Source of the DNA: a bacterium DOLZORAL124_38_8 | GTDB lineage: Bacteria > Patescibacteriota > Gracilibacteria > UBA4473 | Assembly (NCBI GenBank): GCA_002747745.1 | Contig: PDQG01000004.1 | Coordinates: forward strand, 119,216-183,215 | Length of the DNA: 64,000 nucleotides | Direction of reading: 5' to 3' | Part shown: positions 1 through 8,778 of the stretch, in pieces | Position numbering within the stretch: the first letter of the stretch is position 1 | Layout of the letters: each line of letters opens with the position of its first letter | Program-made: the position numbers and the translations under genes | The notes under the pieces: model-generated | The model's input: the letters and a program-made list of their open reading frames with translations, nothing else | What the model was told of the DNA's origin: nothing | Databases searched by the model: none

Positions 1-113
1 TTCACAGCCACCCCCCAACTATCATATCCTCGATATTCGAGTTTTTTTAACCCCGCTAACACAAACGACCCCGCATTTTGTTCTGATCCCGATACGGCAA
101 AAATTCCACACAT
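1..113 (-). CDS. glmS: Glucosamine-fructose-6-phosphate aminotransferase, N-terminal part
   Basis: Only the first 37 codons are inside the window; the gene runs off the left edge. The reverse strand reads MCGIFAVSG and then LEYRGYDSWGVAV. This is the N-terminal nucleophile Cys2 and the conserved YRGYDS segment of the class II glutaminase domain of GlmS. The enzyme makes glucosamine-6-phosphate from fructose-6-phosphate and glutamine, the entry to peptidoglycan amino sugars. The ATG lies three bases after the aspS stop, so the two genes are probably cotranscribed. No Shine-Dalgarno is visible. Another class II amidotransferase is possible, but the YRGYDS match makes GlmS by far the best call. 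Confidence 0.85.
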   Translation of the reverse strand, partial: MCGIFAVSGSEQNAGSFVLAGLKKLEYRGYDSWGVAV

Positions 114-116
114 AAA

Positions 117-1877
117 TTATTCGACATTAATAACCTTAATATTTTGTTCTGACACTTCTTTTTCGGGCATTGGTGCTGGCGAACCAAGCATCAAATCTTG
201 CCCTGATTGATTTTTCGGGAACGCAATCACTTCTCGAATGTTTGGCTCGTCGGCAAACAACATCACCACTCGATCTAACCCCATAGCCGCTCCGCCATGT
301 GGTGGAACTCCATAAGAAAAGGCTTTTAAAATGTGACCAAATTTCATTTGAATTTCAGCGTCATCCATTCCCAAAATTTCAAACATTTTATATTGCAAAT
401 CTCGGTCGTGAATCCGAATTGACCCACCACCCAGTTCGATTCCGTTCATCACCAAGTCGTAGGCTAACGCTCGGCACTGCATTGGATTCGTGTCTAATAA
501 ATCTACATCATCTGGATGCGGAGCCGTAAACGGATGATGCGCCGCTTGACGCGTTCCGTCTTCTTTCATTTCAAACATTGGAAAGTCAACCACCCACAAG
601 TACGCAAACTCGTTTTGGTTGCGCAACCCCAATCTATCGGCCACCATCAATCGTACCGCTCCCAAAGGCTCAACGGCTTTTAAAAACTCCCCAGCACCAA
701 ACAACACCAAATCACCACTTTCGGCCTTGGTTTGTTCCTTTAGAGCCTGTTTGAAGTCGTCATTCGTATTTTTCGCTACTGGCCCAGCGGCTTCATCTAC
801 TCGATACCAAGCCAGCCCCATCGCGCCATTTTTCTTGGCTTCTTCGGTAAAGGCATCTATATCTTTTCGTGAGAAAGTTCCCAAACTGGCAGGAATTTTC
901 ATGGCAAACACCGTTTCGGCGCTTTCAAACACCCCAAATCCGCTGGTTCGAGAAATATCGGTTATGTTTTCAAATTCCAATCCAAACCGAATATCAGGTT
1001 TATCCGATCCGTATTTTTCCATAGCTTCTTGCCAAGTAATTTGTTTAAACTGACCGTCAACTAAGAATTTTTTCCATTCTTTTTGCGGCGCGTGTTTTTC
1101 GGTTAGTTTTACAAAACAATCTTCAAACACGTTCATTACATCGGCTTGACTCACAAAACTCGCTTCGATTTCGAACTGCGTAAACTCTGGCTGTCGGTCA
1201 CCGCGCAAGTCTTCATCTCGAAAACACCGAGCCACCTGAAAATATTTATCTAATCCCCCCACCATTAACAATTGTTTTAATTGCTGTGGCGACTGTGGCA
1301 ACACATAAAAACTCCCCGGATGCATTCGACTTGGCACCAAATATTCTCGCGACCCTTCTGGAGTTCCTTTTACCATAATAGGCGTTTCTACTTCGGTGTA
1401 ATCGGCCCCATAAAAATGCTGCCGAATATCTCGTACCAAATCGTGTCGCAATTGCAAATTCCGTTGCATTCGTTCCGTTCGCAAATCAAGATACCGATAC
1501 TCCAATCGCAACTCTTCTCGCACATCCCCTTTATCAATTTCAAACGGTGGCACTTCGGCTTTACTCAAAATTTCTATATCAGACACTTGCACTTCAATTT
1601 CACCCGTGGACATTTCTTTATTTTCTTGTCCTGCCACTCGAGCTACAACCACACCCGTTACTTTTATTACCCATTCGGCTCGCAAGGTTTCGGCTATTTT
1701 ATGCACCGCTGGTTCTTTTTCTGGGTCGATAACCAATTGCGTCACCCCCGATTTATCTCGCAAGTTAATAAAAATAAGTCCGCCTAAATCTCGGCGTACT
1801 TTTACCCACCCGCTCAAGGTTACCGTTTCTCCAATATGCTGTTTATTTAAAGCGCCACAAGTATGCGTTCGATACAT
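117..1877 (-). CDS. aspS: Aspartyl-tRNA synthetase
   Basis: Bacterial-type class IIb AspRS that charges tRNA-Asp. The start is placed at the ATG giving MYRTHTCGAL, the usual N-terminus of the family; the open frame extends ten codons further upstream but without an ATG. An OB-fold anticodon-binding domain comes first (GWVKVRRDLGGLIFINLRD), then class II motif 2 (RCFRDEDLRGDRQPEFTQFE). The bacterial GAD insertion domain follows, and motif 3 is GLDRVVMLFADEPNIREVIAFPK near the C-terminus. Length (586 aa) is normal. A separate asnS lies 4 kb away, so this enzyme is probably discriminating (inference). It ends in UAA just before glmS. Confidence 0.96.
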   Translation of the reverse strand: MYRTHTCGALNKQHIGETVTLSGWVKVRRDLGGLIFINLRDKSGVTQLVIDPEKEPAVHKIAETLRAEWVIKVTGVVVARVAGQENKEMSTGEIEVQVSDIEILSKAEVPPFEIDKGDVREELRLEYRYLDLRTERMQRNLQLRHDLVRDIRQHFYGADYTEVETPIMVKGTPEGSREYLVPSRMHPGSFYVLPQSPQQLKQLLMVGGLDKYFQVARCFRDEDLRGDRQPEFTQFEIEASFVSQADVMNVFEDCFVKLTEKHAPQKEWKKFLVDGQFKQITWQEAMEKYGSDKPDIRFGLEFENITDISRTSGFGVFESAETVFAMKIPASLGTFSRKDIDAFTEEAKKNGAMGLAWYRVDEAAGPVAKNTNDDFKQALKEQTKAESGDLVLFGAGEFLKAVEPLGAVRLMVADRLGLRNQNEFAYLWVVDFPMFEMKEDGTRQAAHHPFTAPHPDDVDLLDTNPMQCRALAYDLVMNGIELGGGSIRIHDRDLQYKMFEILGMDDAEIQMKFGHILKAFSYGVPPHGGAAMGLDRVVMLFADEPNIREVIAFPKNQSGQDLMLGSPAPMPEKEVSEQNIKVINVE

Positions 1878-1969
1878 ATTTTTTATATTTAAAAACTTTT
1901 TACTCAAACATCATAAAAGAAATACCAACGAGTGGCAAAAAAAAGATTCACGTTCATAAAAAACACGTC

Positions 1970-1996
1970 AAAAAAAGACAAACCAATGTTTGTCTC
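1970..1996 (-). terminator. Rho-independent terminator
   Basis: An 8-bp perfect stem (1976-1983 with 1988-1995, loop of 4) is followed on the reverse strand by a run of U. It lies between the 2022-2327 gene and aspS and ends the upstream small gene. Confidence 0.7.
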
Positions 1997-2021
1997 TTCA
2001 GCACTAAGACTTTAATTATCT

Positions 2022-2327
2022 TTACTTTAGACACTCTTTTATCATCACTACATACGCTTCAAACAATTTTCTAATTACATCATTGTCTTCGTGTTTAAAC
2101 GGATCAGACAAACTTTTTGTTTTTTCAATTGCTGATTTAACCATACAAACATTTTGAAATGCTATCAATCTGTCAAGTTCTGTATCATGTACAATAACCA
2201 TTTCAGCCATCTTTTCTGCAAAATTGTCAGCCGAAGAATTAATAATCCAATCATCTAAGGTTTCTGGACCATATTCATTATTTAATCCCTCCTCTAGTAT
2301 TTTACTTTCTCCGCCTAAACCACTCAT
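2022..2327 (-). CDS. Small hypothetical protein
   Basis: 101-residue acidic, probably helical cytoplasmic protein that I do not recognise. It has no signal peptide, membrane segment or metal-binding motif. It stands alone between a plausible promoter (TTGACA, 17 nt, TAATAC at 2383-2355) and a hairpin terminator, so it looks like a real monocistronic gene. It ends in UAA, as most genes here do. Its function cannot be guessed from sequence or neighbours. Confidence 0.65.
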   Translation of the reverse strand: MSGLGGESKILEEGLNNEYGPETLDDWIINSSADNFAEKMAEMVIVHDTELDRLIAFQNVCMVKSAIEKTKSLSDPFKHEDNDVIRKLFEAYVVMIKECLK

Positions 2328-2354
2328 TATTTTTTGGTGTTATAATATACAATC

Positions 2355-2383
2355 GTATTAACACATACCAAAAAAATTGTCAA
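2355..2383 (-). promoter_or_regulatory. Promoter of the 2022-2327 gene
   Basis: Reverse strand: perfect -35 TTGACA (2383-2378), 17-nt spacer, -10 TAATAC (2360-2355). The leader would be about 20 nt and has no Shine-Dalgarno. Confidence 0.6.
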
Positions 2384-2406
2384 AAAAAACTATTAACCAC
2401 TCAAAA

Positions 2407-2434
2407 TTGAAAGTTTTATCGTTTTTTTTATTAT
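2407..2434 (+). promoter_or_regulatory. Promoter of the nitroreductase gene
   Basis: TTGAAA (2407-2412), 16-nt T-rich spacer, TATTAT (2429-2434). The predicted start lies about 20 nt before the ATG at 2461, with no Shine-Dalgarno between. It is divergent from the previous promoter. Confidence 0.55.
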
Positions 2435-2460
2435 TTTAGTACATTAAAGAATAATCAGCC

Positions 2461-3102
2461 ATGAAAAATTTATTAGATATTCTCAATTGGCGCTACGCCG
2501 TTAAAAAATTCGACCCCAATAAAAAAATTTCCGAAGCGAAATTAAACACCCTAAAAGAAGCTCTCCGCCTCACTCCCTCATCACTCGGACTCCAACCATG
2601 GAAGTTTTTATTAGTCGAAAACCCAGCAATTCGAGCCCAATTACAAGAACACTCATGGAATCAAAGCCAAATTACCGAGGCTTCACACCTCATCGTTTTA
2701 TGTCGCTTAGAAAAAATTGATGAACCCTACATTGACACTTGGATTGACTACAAACGAACCCTCGGCGACCGCACCGAAGAAGCCCTACAAGGATATAAAC
2801 AAATGATTCTCAATTTAGTAATAAACAAACATTCAGACAATCCAGATTTCCAAACCCATTACCTAGAAAAACAAATTTATTTAGCCTTAGGAAACCTTCT
2901 TACCAGTGCCGCGGTACTAGAATTAGACACTTGCCCAATTGGAGGCTTTGACCCACAAAAATATGACGAAATATTGGGACTAAAAGAAAAAGGACTTCGG
3001 TCTTGCGTGGTTTGTCCGATTGGCTATCGACACGCTGAAGACCGTTATCAAAACTATCCCAAGGCTCGATTCCCACAGGAACAAATCTTTGAAACCATTT
3101 AA
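2461..3102 (+). CDS. Nitroreductase-family NAD(P)H oxidoreductase (FMN)
   Basis: 213 aa, close to the usual length of NfsB/NfnB-like flavoproteins. The N-terminus LNWRYAVKKFDPNKKI has the family's R-x-S/A-x-K-x-F FMN-phosphate motif. LRLTPSSLGLQPWKFLLVEN is the second FMN-binding stretch. The C-terminal half has the conserved ALGNLLTSAAVLELDTCPIGGFDP and a final R-x-P segment (KARFPQEQ). Such enzymes reduce quinones, nitro compounds or flavins as homodimers; the substrate is unknown. It is monocistronic with its own promoter and terminator. Confidence 0.9.
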   Translation: MKNLLDILNWRYAVKKFDPNKKISEAKLNTLKEALRLTPSSLGLQPWKFLLVENPAIRAQLQEHSWNQSQITEASHLIVLCRLEKIDEPYIDTWIDYKRTLGDRTEEALQGYKQMILNLVINKHSDNPDFQTHYLEKQIYLALGNLLTSAAVLELDTCPIGGFDPQKYDEILGLKEKGLRSCVVCPIGYRHAEDRYQNYPKARFPQEQIFETI

Positions 3103-3103
3103 A

Positions 3104-3126
3104 AAAATCCGCCGTTGGCGGATTTT
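3104..3126. terminator. Bidirectional rho-independent terminator
   Basis: A 10-bp GC-rich stem (3104-3113 with 3117-3126, loop GTTG) is flanked by A and T runs. It can serve both the nitroreductase gene (+) and the convergent lipoprotein gene (-). Confidence 0.8.
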
Positions 3127-3153
3127 TTACTTTCTAACAAACAGACATTTTTA

Positions 3154-4167
3154 CTACTCAATCGTAAGGGCAATTACTTCACCTTTTTCAACTACCGCAT
3201 TAATTCGCCCTGGTTGCAAATCAGCCGTAGTCGGCAATGGGTTTCCGTCTCGTTCTATCACTCGGAACGCAACCCCATTTTTCTTCGCCAATTCAATAGC
3301 TTTGGCTTCTGTTAATCCTACATATTCAGCCGCTGAAAATACCGCATTATTCCCCTTATTTTCATCCTCAACCATAAAAGAAACCACTGTTCCATCTTTT
3401 ACTACCGCATTGATTCGACCAGGTCGCAAATCAGCCGTAGTCGGCAATGGGTTTCCGTCTCGTTCTACCACTCGGAACGCAACCCCATTTTTCTTCGCTA
3501 ATTCTGCCGCCGCTTTTTCAGACAAACCATTATACGAAATTTTATTTTCCGTATCTATATCTACTTGAAACCCTTCTTCAATCGTTACTGATTCTACTTT
3601 CCCGTTCTTTACTACCGCATTCACACGACCATCTTGCAAATCAAGCGTTACGGGCAAAGCCTTCCCGTCTCGTTCTACCACTCGGAACGCAACGTTATTT
3701 TTCTTCGCCAACTCGTTCGCTTTTGCTTCTGTTAAACCTACATACTCAGCCGCTGAAGCCCCTGATTTATTATCAGAACTTCGACCTTCAACTGTAAAGG
3801 AAACGATTTTCCCGTCTTTCACTACCGCATTAATTCGCCCTGGTCGATAATCACGAGTGGTTGGCAAAGGGTTCCCATCTCGTTCCACAACGCGAAAATC
3901 TACTTTATTTTGTTTCGCTAACGCAACGGCTCTTTTTTCTGGTAATCCAAAAAAAGAAATCATTGCCACTGGTTTTTCCAAAGACACATCATTCGCTCCT
4001 TCCAACGTAACTGATACTACCTTTCCGTCTTTCATAACGGCATTTAAACGACTTGGCATATAGTCCATAGTGGTTGCCAACAATTTTCCATCTTCTTCTA
4101 CCACCCGAAACACTCTGTTTTCGGATTTAGCTTTTTGTTCAGCTTCCGCCTGTGTTAACCCTTTGTA
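3154..4167 (-). repeat. Five in-gene tandem repeats (I78-like units)
   Basis: Five units of roughly 57 codons lie inside the lipoprotein gene. Two of them are nearly identical at DNA level over about 60 nt (around 3227-3290 and 3436-3500). This points to recent duplication or gene conversion and to unstable copy number. Confidence 0.85.
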
Positions 4168-4299
4168 CGATTCCAAGTTATTGTTCTGTTTTACTGATGT
4201 TTCCATTTTTTTATTGGTAACGGTTTCTTTGTTTGGGATTTCCAATTGACACCCCGCCAACAAAAACATTCCAACTAATAATAAAGCAATGTTTTTCAT
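3154..4299 (-). CDS. Lipoprotein with five tandem I78-like inhibitor repeats
   Basis: 381-residue predicted lipoprotein. The signal peptide MKNIALLLVGMFLLAGC ends in an LAGC lipobox, so Cys17 would be acylated. After a short linker there are five repeats of about 57 residues (first from about residue 45). Each has the form YxGLTEAKAxELAKKN, xAFRVVERDGNPLPTT, then DxxPGRINAVVKDGKV and a short strand. The RVxxRDG / TxDYRPGRIN core resembles the peptidase inhibitor I78 (elastase-inhibitor-like) family, which I know as single-domain proteins of about 100 aa. A surface-anchored array of protease inhibitors is the simplest reading, but inhibition is inferred. It ends in UAG against a shared terminator. 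Confidence 0.8.
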   Translation of the reverse strand: MKNIALLLVGMFLLAGCQLEIPNKETVTNKKMETSVKQNNNLESYKGLTQAEAEQKAKSENRVFRVVEEDGKLLATTMDYMPSRLNAVMKDGKVVSVTLEGANDVSLEKPVAMISFFGLPEKRAVALAKQNKVDFRVVERDGNPLPTTRDYRPGRINAVVKDGKIVSFTVEGRSSDNKSGASAAEYVGLTEAKANELAKKNNVAFRVVERDGKALPVTLDLQDGRVNAVVKNGKVESVTIEEGFQVDIDTENKISYNGLSEKAAAELAKKNGVAFRVVERDGNPLPTTADLRPGRINAVVKDGTVVSFMVEDENKGNNAVFSAAEYVGLTEAKAIELAKKNGVAFRVIERDGNPLPTTADLQPGRINAVVEKGEVIALTIE

Positions 4300-4364
4300 G
4301 ATACTTATAAAATTAAAAATATATTTGCACCAACATTATACGACGCACTGCCCAAAAGGTAACA

Positions 4365-4868
4365 CTATTTTGTGTTTATTTTTTTCAACCCCGAAAATTC
4401 CGCAATCGAAGAGGCTGCGAACGCTTTATTATAGCGATTTATAGCGGTTTCTCGTTGTGACAATATTTGTTCGTATTCGTCTAATAATTCTTTAATGTTT
4501 CGTTCTTGCGCAAAAAAATCATCATTTCGCAACAACACCGACGAGTTCTTACCAAATCCTAAGACTCGTTCTAAATTTTGTTTTTGTTGTTGAGATTCAG
4601 TAAAAATATCGGTTTCTGTTTTTTTATATTTTTTTGAGTTTCGTTTTAATTCGGTTTCAGAAAACGCAATATCCACCCCTAACTCTCCTAACAAGGCTTG
4701 AATAATCCGCTCTGTTCGCTGAGCCTGTTCTTGCCAAGCCACCAACTTAGCCACCATTTTTTTTACGGCTTGCTTTTTGGCCACCAAATTATTGACTGCA
4801 ATAAAATACACAAACCCAACTACCACTGCTGTTACCACCAACCCCGCTAACACAAAAACCACCCACAT
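4365..4868 (-). CDS. LemA-like membrane-anchored coiled-coil protein
   Basis: About 167 aa from the ATG at 4868. That start is chosen because its A is shared with the stop of the upstream gene (TAATG) and it places a transmembrane helix (MWVVFVLAGLVVTAVVVGFV) at the very N-terminus. NNLVAKKQAVKK follows the helix, like the YN.LV..R..V segment of LemA proteins. The C-terminus ETAINRYNKAFAA resembles LemA's final YN...YN helix. The middle is charged and helical. LemA homology is weak and the conserved PNLV segment is missing, so this is a divergent relative at best. It would face the outside as a helical bundle. Confidence 0.55.
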   Translation of the reverse strand: MWVVFVLAGLVVTAVVVGFVYFIAVNNLVAKKQAVKKMVAKLVAWQEQAQRTERIIQALLGELGVDIAFSETELKRNSKKYKKTETDIFTESQQQKQNLERVLGFGKNSSVLLRNDDFFAQERNIKELLDEYEQILSQRETAINRYNKAFAASSIAEFSGLKKINTK

Positions 4869-5164
4869 TATTGTTTTTTTAACGCGACAATTTCTTCGGC
4901 TCGTTCCCAAATATCCATATCAATTTCTTGGGCCGCGGCTTGCAAGCGCATTTCTTTAATATCAAACCCTTGCGCTAAATACGATTCAATATGCTGGGCA
5001 ACCGTTTGAGCCTGCGCTTCTTTTTCGGGCGACAATGGACCAATAAGCGTTACTTTGGGCGCAGATTTTTTTCGTTTTTTAAACCAAACAATCGCACTAA
5101 CTAATACAATTAGCACAACCAACCCAACTAAAACAGGTAAAATATACGGAGAAATTGTTTCCAT
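4868..5164 (-). CDS. Small single-pass membrane protein
   Basis: 98 aa. An N-terminal hydrophobic helix (YILPVLVGLVVLIVLVSAIVW) is followed by a basic stop-transfer stretch KKRKKS. A soluble helical domain of about 55 residues then lies in the cytoplasm by the positive-inside rule. I do not recognise the soluble part. Its stop overlaps the start of the LemA-like gene by one base, so the two proteins are probably translationally coupled and may act together at the membrane. Confidence 0.65.
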   Translation of the reverse strand: METISPYILPVLVGLVVLIVLVSAIVWFKKRKKSAPKVTLIGPLSPEKEAQAQTVAQHIESYLAQGFDIKEMRLQAAAQEIDMDIWERAEEIVALKKQ

Positions 5165-5216
5165 TATTTTTATATAAAATTCACGCTTATTCTAACGAAA
5201 AAGAAACCGTTGACAA

Positions 5217-5990
5217 CTATAAAAAGTACGCCACTCCGTTATCGAATATTTTTTGCCCCAATCCCATTGGATTAAATTCTTCTCCGTTTCGGCGAGCAGT
5301 TTCAGCGTGTTTCGTCCATTGCGGATGATTGGCCGCAAACAAGAATCGTTCTGGGTGTGGCATCATTCCTAAAATTCTTCCTGACGGATCACAAATTCCG
5401 GCAATATCCGCCACTGAACCATTTGGGTTGTAGCCATCGTACGAAAACACAATTTGGTCGTTGGCTTTTAACTCGGCTAATCCTTCATCGTTGATATAAA
5501 AATTTCCTTCACCGTGAGCAATAGGAATCGGCATTTTTTCAATGCCTTGACTCCACACACATTTTTTTGATACGGTTTTAATATCAACCCACTCGCATTG
5601 ATATTGTGTTGATTCGTTTCGCATCAATCCGGCTTGTGGTTCACCATATTTTCCACCCAAGGCTGGCACCAACCCCAGTTGCGTCATTACTTGAAACCCA
5701 TTACAGATTCCAATCGCCAAGGTATCTCGTTGTACAAACGCTTGAATTTTTTCGGCCAAGTTGTTTTTTAATTTATTAGCGAGCGCCTTTCCAGACCCAG
5801 TGTGGTCTCCAAAACTAAACCCTCCAGGAAACGCCCAAATTTGGAATTCATCTAAATTTACATCGCCGTTTACCAAATCGTTTACGTGCACATATTGAGA
5901 TTCTGCGCCCGCTCTATCAAACGCAAACATCGTTTCGGTTTCGCAGTTAATCCCACAGCCTCCCATTACTAGTACCTTTGGTTTTGCCAT
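5217..5990 (-). CDS. purQ: Phosphoribosylformylglycinamidine synthase, glutaminase subunit
   Basis: 257-residue class I glutamine amidotransferase. The nucleophile elbow is GICNGFQ and the catalytic His/Glu lie in GMMPHPER. PGGFSFGDHTGSGKALANK matches the oxyanion region of PurQ. The enzyme supplies ammonia to PurL for FGAR to FGAM conversion in purine synthesis. It is slightly longer than typical stand-alone PurQ (about 225 aa). No purL, purS or other purine gene is present in this window; the neighbours are aaRS genes. Either the pathway genes are dispersed or this is a solitary amidotransferase with another partner. Confidence 0.88.
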   Translation of the reverse strand: MAKPKVLVMGGCGINCETETMFAFDRAGAESQYVHVNDLVNGDVNLDEFQIWAFPGGFSFGDHTGSGKALANKLKNNLAEKIQAFVQRDTLAIGICNGFQVMTQLGLVPALGGKYGEPQAGLMRNESTQYQCEWVDIKTVSKKCVWSQGIEKMPIPIAHGEGNFYINDEGLAELKANDQIVFSYDGYNPNGSVADIAGICDPSGRILGMMPHPERFLFAANHPQWTKHAETARRNGEEFNPMGLGQKIFDNGVAYFL

Positions 5991-6052
5991 TGTTATATTA
6001 TTGATTGAAAATGTATCGTTTAAAGTGTAGAGAAATCTCTTGTAAAATAAAA

Positions 6053-7444
6053 TTAGAATTTAGCGTTTCGTGGCGTTCGAGGGAAAGAAATCACATCTCG
6101 AATATTTTCCATTCCCGAAACATACATCACCATTCGTTCGAATCCAAGTCCAAACCCAGCGTGATCTACACCTCCAAATCGTCGCAAATCTCGATACCAT
6201 TCGAGCCCTTCGGGGTGCACGCCAATTTCTGCCATTCGTTTATCTAACACATCCAGCCGCACTTCTCGCTGACTTCCGCCGATGATTTCTCCAATCCCAG
6301 GCACTAACACATCCATCGCCGCTACTGTTTTTTCGTCGTCGTTTAAATGCATATAAAAGGCTTTAATATCTTTTGGATAATCGGTTACAATTACTGGTCG
6401 ACCAATCGTTTCGCACAAGTATTGTTCGTGCTCTGATTGCAAATCGAGCCCCCAAGACACAGGGAATTCAAATTTTTTATCGGCTTTTTCTAATAACTCA
6501 ATAGCTTTGGTGTACGGTAATCGCTCAAAGTTTGAGGTTCGCACATGGTTTAATCGCTCCAACAATCCTTTATCGATAAATTTGTTAAAGAATTCCATTT
6601 CTTCTGGCAATTCTTCCATTACAAAATTCATCAAATATTTAATCATTTCTTCCGCCACATCCATATCGTCTTCAAGGTTAGCAAACGCCATTTCTGGTTC
6701 TACCATCCAAAATTCTGAAGCGTGCCGAGAAGTGTTTGAGTTTTCTGCTCGGAAGGTCGGCCCAAAGGTATACACATTTTGAAACGCCAAAGCATAGGCC
6801 TCCGCATTTAATTGCCCACTCACGGTTAACCCCGTTTTGTCGGCAAAAAAATCGTTCGAAAAATCAACTTCACCTTGTTCGGTTTTTGGCACATTCAATA
6901 AATCGTGCGTTGTTACCTGGAACATTTCTCCTGCTCCTTCACAATCGTTTCCTGTAATAATTGGAGTTTGTGTGTAGACAAAATTTCGATCTTGAAAGAA
7001 TTTGTGAATAGCAAACGCCAACTTTGACCGCAACCGAAACACCGCTTGGTAGGTATTAGTTCGTGGCCGCAGGTGAGCAATGGTTCGCAAAAACTCAAAC
7101 GAGTGTCGTTTTTTCTGTAACGGAAAATCTGCATCCGAACCCGCTAATACCTCGATAGCCGTGGCTTGAATTTCGATTGATTGTCCTTTTCCTTGTGATT
7201 CAACTAACGTTCCCGTAATTTTTAACGCCGATCCAATACTGGTTTTGGCGATAGTTTCAAAATTTGAAACCACCGATTTTTCAAATACTACTTGAATCGG
7301 TTGAAAGAATGTTCCATCGTGGAGAGATATAAATCCTATTTCGCTTGAAGAACGAATAGTTCGCACCCAACCAGAAAGTTCGATAGTTTTATTTAAAAAT
7401 TCAGCAGAATTTTTTACTAGATTACGGATTGTTATTTTTTTCAT
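6053..7444 (-). CDS. asnS: Asparaginyl-tRNA synthetase
   Basis: 463-residue class IIb AsnRS. The N-terminal OB fold ([23 protein letters not shown]) recognises the tRNA anticodon. The catalytic core has motif 2 around [25 protein letters not shown] and motif 3 [26 protein letters not shown]. Length is normal. Direct charging of tRNA-Asn implies that tRNA-dependent amidation is not needed for Asn. The 282-nt upstream region on this strand has a terminator preceded by a competing stem, so expression may be controlled by attenuation. purQ follows 62 nt downstream and may be cotranscribed. Confidence 0.96.
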   Translation of the reverse strand: MKKITIRNLVKNSAEFLNKTIELSGWVRTIRSSSEIGFISLHDGTFFQPIQVVFEKSVVSNFETIAKTSIGSALKITGTLVESQGKGQSIEIQATAIEVLAGSDADFPLQKKRHSFEFLRTIAHLRPRTNTYQAVFRLRSKLAFAIHKFFQDRNFVYTQTPIITGNDCEGAGEMFQVTTHDLLNVPKTEQGEVDFSNDFFADKTGLTVSGQLNAEAYALAFQNVYTFGPTFRAENSNTSRHASEFWMVEPEMAFANLEDDMDVAEEMIKYLMNFVMEELPEEMEFFNKFIDKGLLERLNHVRTSNFERLPYTKAIELLEKADKKFEFPVSWGLDLQSEHEQYLCETIGRPVIVTDYPKDIKAFYMHLNDDEKTVAAMDVLVPGIGEIIGGSQREVRLDVLDKRMAEIGVHPEGLEWYRDLRRFGGVDHAGFGLGFERMVMYVSGMENIRDVISFPRTPRNAKF

Positions 7445-7490
7445 CGTGTGTGAGTATAAAAAAATTTACAAGACACTCAATTTTTTCAAA

Positions 7491-7609
7491 TAAAAAAACT
7501 CAGTGTAACGACTGAGTAGTTCTTTTTGTCTAAATTTGCTTCAAACAGAACTACTCAACCGAGTAATTATTATTGTTCGAATTCAAATTATTGTGTCTCA
7601 TTCGAGACA
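7491..7609 (-). promoter_or_regulatory. Terminator/antiterminator-like leader upstream of asnS
   Basis: On the reverse strand a perfect 7-bp stem (7517-7511 with 7504-7498, loop of 6) is followed by seven U, a good intrinsic terminator. Just upstream, a 10-bp perfect inverted repeat (7556-7547 with 7523-7514) shares four bases with the terminator stem, so both cannot form together. A further 6-bp hairpin lies at 7594-7609. The terminator may simply end corA, or the set may be an asnS attenuator. I see no T-box consensus. Confidence 0.5.
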
Positions 7610-7726
7610 AAATATAACAGACCCCAGCCATTAAAACAAATTTAAATTATATTTCGCTTTCTAAAGACTTACTAGCTCATTTCTTCCAATAATCAAAAAA
7701 TGGACCAATAATCAATCCCACACACT

Positions 7727-8635
7727 CTAAAAAATTCTCGTGCGTTTAAATTGATACCACATAAACACTAACGACACTAGCGTAAACACGCCCAACAATC
7801 CTAAAATAACTCCAAAAGCCTCCGACGAAGATTCATAGCCGTTTTTTACATTCATTCCGTACAACCCAACTACCACCGCTAAAAATGAGAACACCGTAGT
7901 AATAACGCTAATTACCAAATCAAAACGAATAATGGTATTTCGCATGTTCGCAATTTTAAGCGAAAGGATTTCTTGACTATCTTCCAGATTCTCATCGATT
8001 TCATCAATTTTATTACTCGTTTGTTCTACCTGTTGCGACAGATTCTCTACCACCGATTCTACTTCTTCTAATTGATCTGGCGTTGGATTTTTCAAAAACC
8101 GCAAGTCGGCTAAATTTTCGTCATCATCCAAAAATTCTTCCAAAATTTCATCATACGACTGAATCTCTGATGACACTTTCCCCAACTTTTTTTTCAAAGA
8201 CAGCAAGCGTTCCAAATACGCATCCGTTGGATTGTCAGACAAGGTTGATTCGACCTTTTGGGCTTCTTTTTCAATTTTTTGTACACGTTCTCGTAGTTGA
8301 GTAATAACAAAAAAGAAGGCTTGATCTAACAAAAAAAGTTCAAACGGCAACACGCCCCGATACGTACTCATTTTGTCTTCCAAAAATTCTTTTAGTTTTG
8401 GAAACGAACGCTCCGTCGTGGTAAACAACAACGCTTTATTTCGACCTACCAAAAACTTTACGTTGTTTAGATTCACAATTAACGCTTTTTTCCGTCGTGA
8501 CACGGTTGACACTTGTTTATGACTCAAAATAGGGCGTAAATCTCGTGTATATAATTCAAACTGTTCTAAAATCTCTGGACGACGAATTTCTAACGGTTTA
8601 AACACGCCTTTTTTCTCAATCAAAAACACATTCAT
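7727..8635 (-). CDS. corA: CorA-family divalent cation transporter
   Basis: 302 aa. A soluble N-terminal domain and long charged helices (about residues 110-235) lead into two C-terminal transmembrane helices. The signature YGMNVKN sits at the end of TM1 and carries the GMN motif that forms the Mg2+ selectivity filter of the homopentameric channel. A short basic tail (QFKRTRIF) follows TM2, as in CorA. Mg2+ or Co2+ uptake is the expected role. It ends in UAG. Confidence 0.9.
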   Translation of the reverse strand: MNVFLIEKKGVFKPLEIRRPEILEQFELYTRDLRPILSHKQVSTVSRRKKALIVNLNNVKFLVGRNKALLFTTTERSFPKLKEFLEDKMSTYRGVLPFELFLLDQAFFFVITQLRERVQKIEKEAQKVESTLSDNPTDAYLERLLSLKKKLGKVSSEIQSYDEILEEFLDDDENLADLRFLKNPTPDQLEEVESVVENLSQQVEQTSNKIDEIDENLEDSQEILSLKIANMRNTIIRFDLVISVITTVFSFLAVVVGLYGMNVKNGYESSSEAFGVILGLLGVFTLVSLVFMWYQFKRTRIF

Positions 8636-8713
8636 ACCAAACTAAGACAAAAAATAAGCAAAACGACTGTACTCAAGAATTGTTCTATTTCAAGTATTGC
8701 CGAGAAAAAAAAA

Positions 8714-8743
8714 TTTGCCAAAGACAAAATGTTCGTACTAGAA
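8714..8743 (+). promoter_or_regulatory. Promoter of ssb
   Basis: TTGCCA (8714-8719), 18-nt spacer, TAGAAT (8738-8743). The predicted transcript starts near 8750 and gives a leader of about 28 nt without a Shine-Dalgarno. Confidence 0.5.
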
Positions 8744-8778
8744 TGAGAAAGCTTAGACATTTTTTAACCAAATCAAAG

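Noticed and set aside
6070..6285. Forward ORF opposite the asnS 3' end
   Set aside because: Shadow frame; asnS has all class II motifs.
7445..7726. A tRNA or T-box RNA upstream of asnS (TTCGAATTC seen)
   Set aside because: No acceptor or anticodon stem can be built and no T-box consensus is present.
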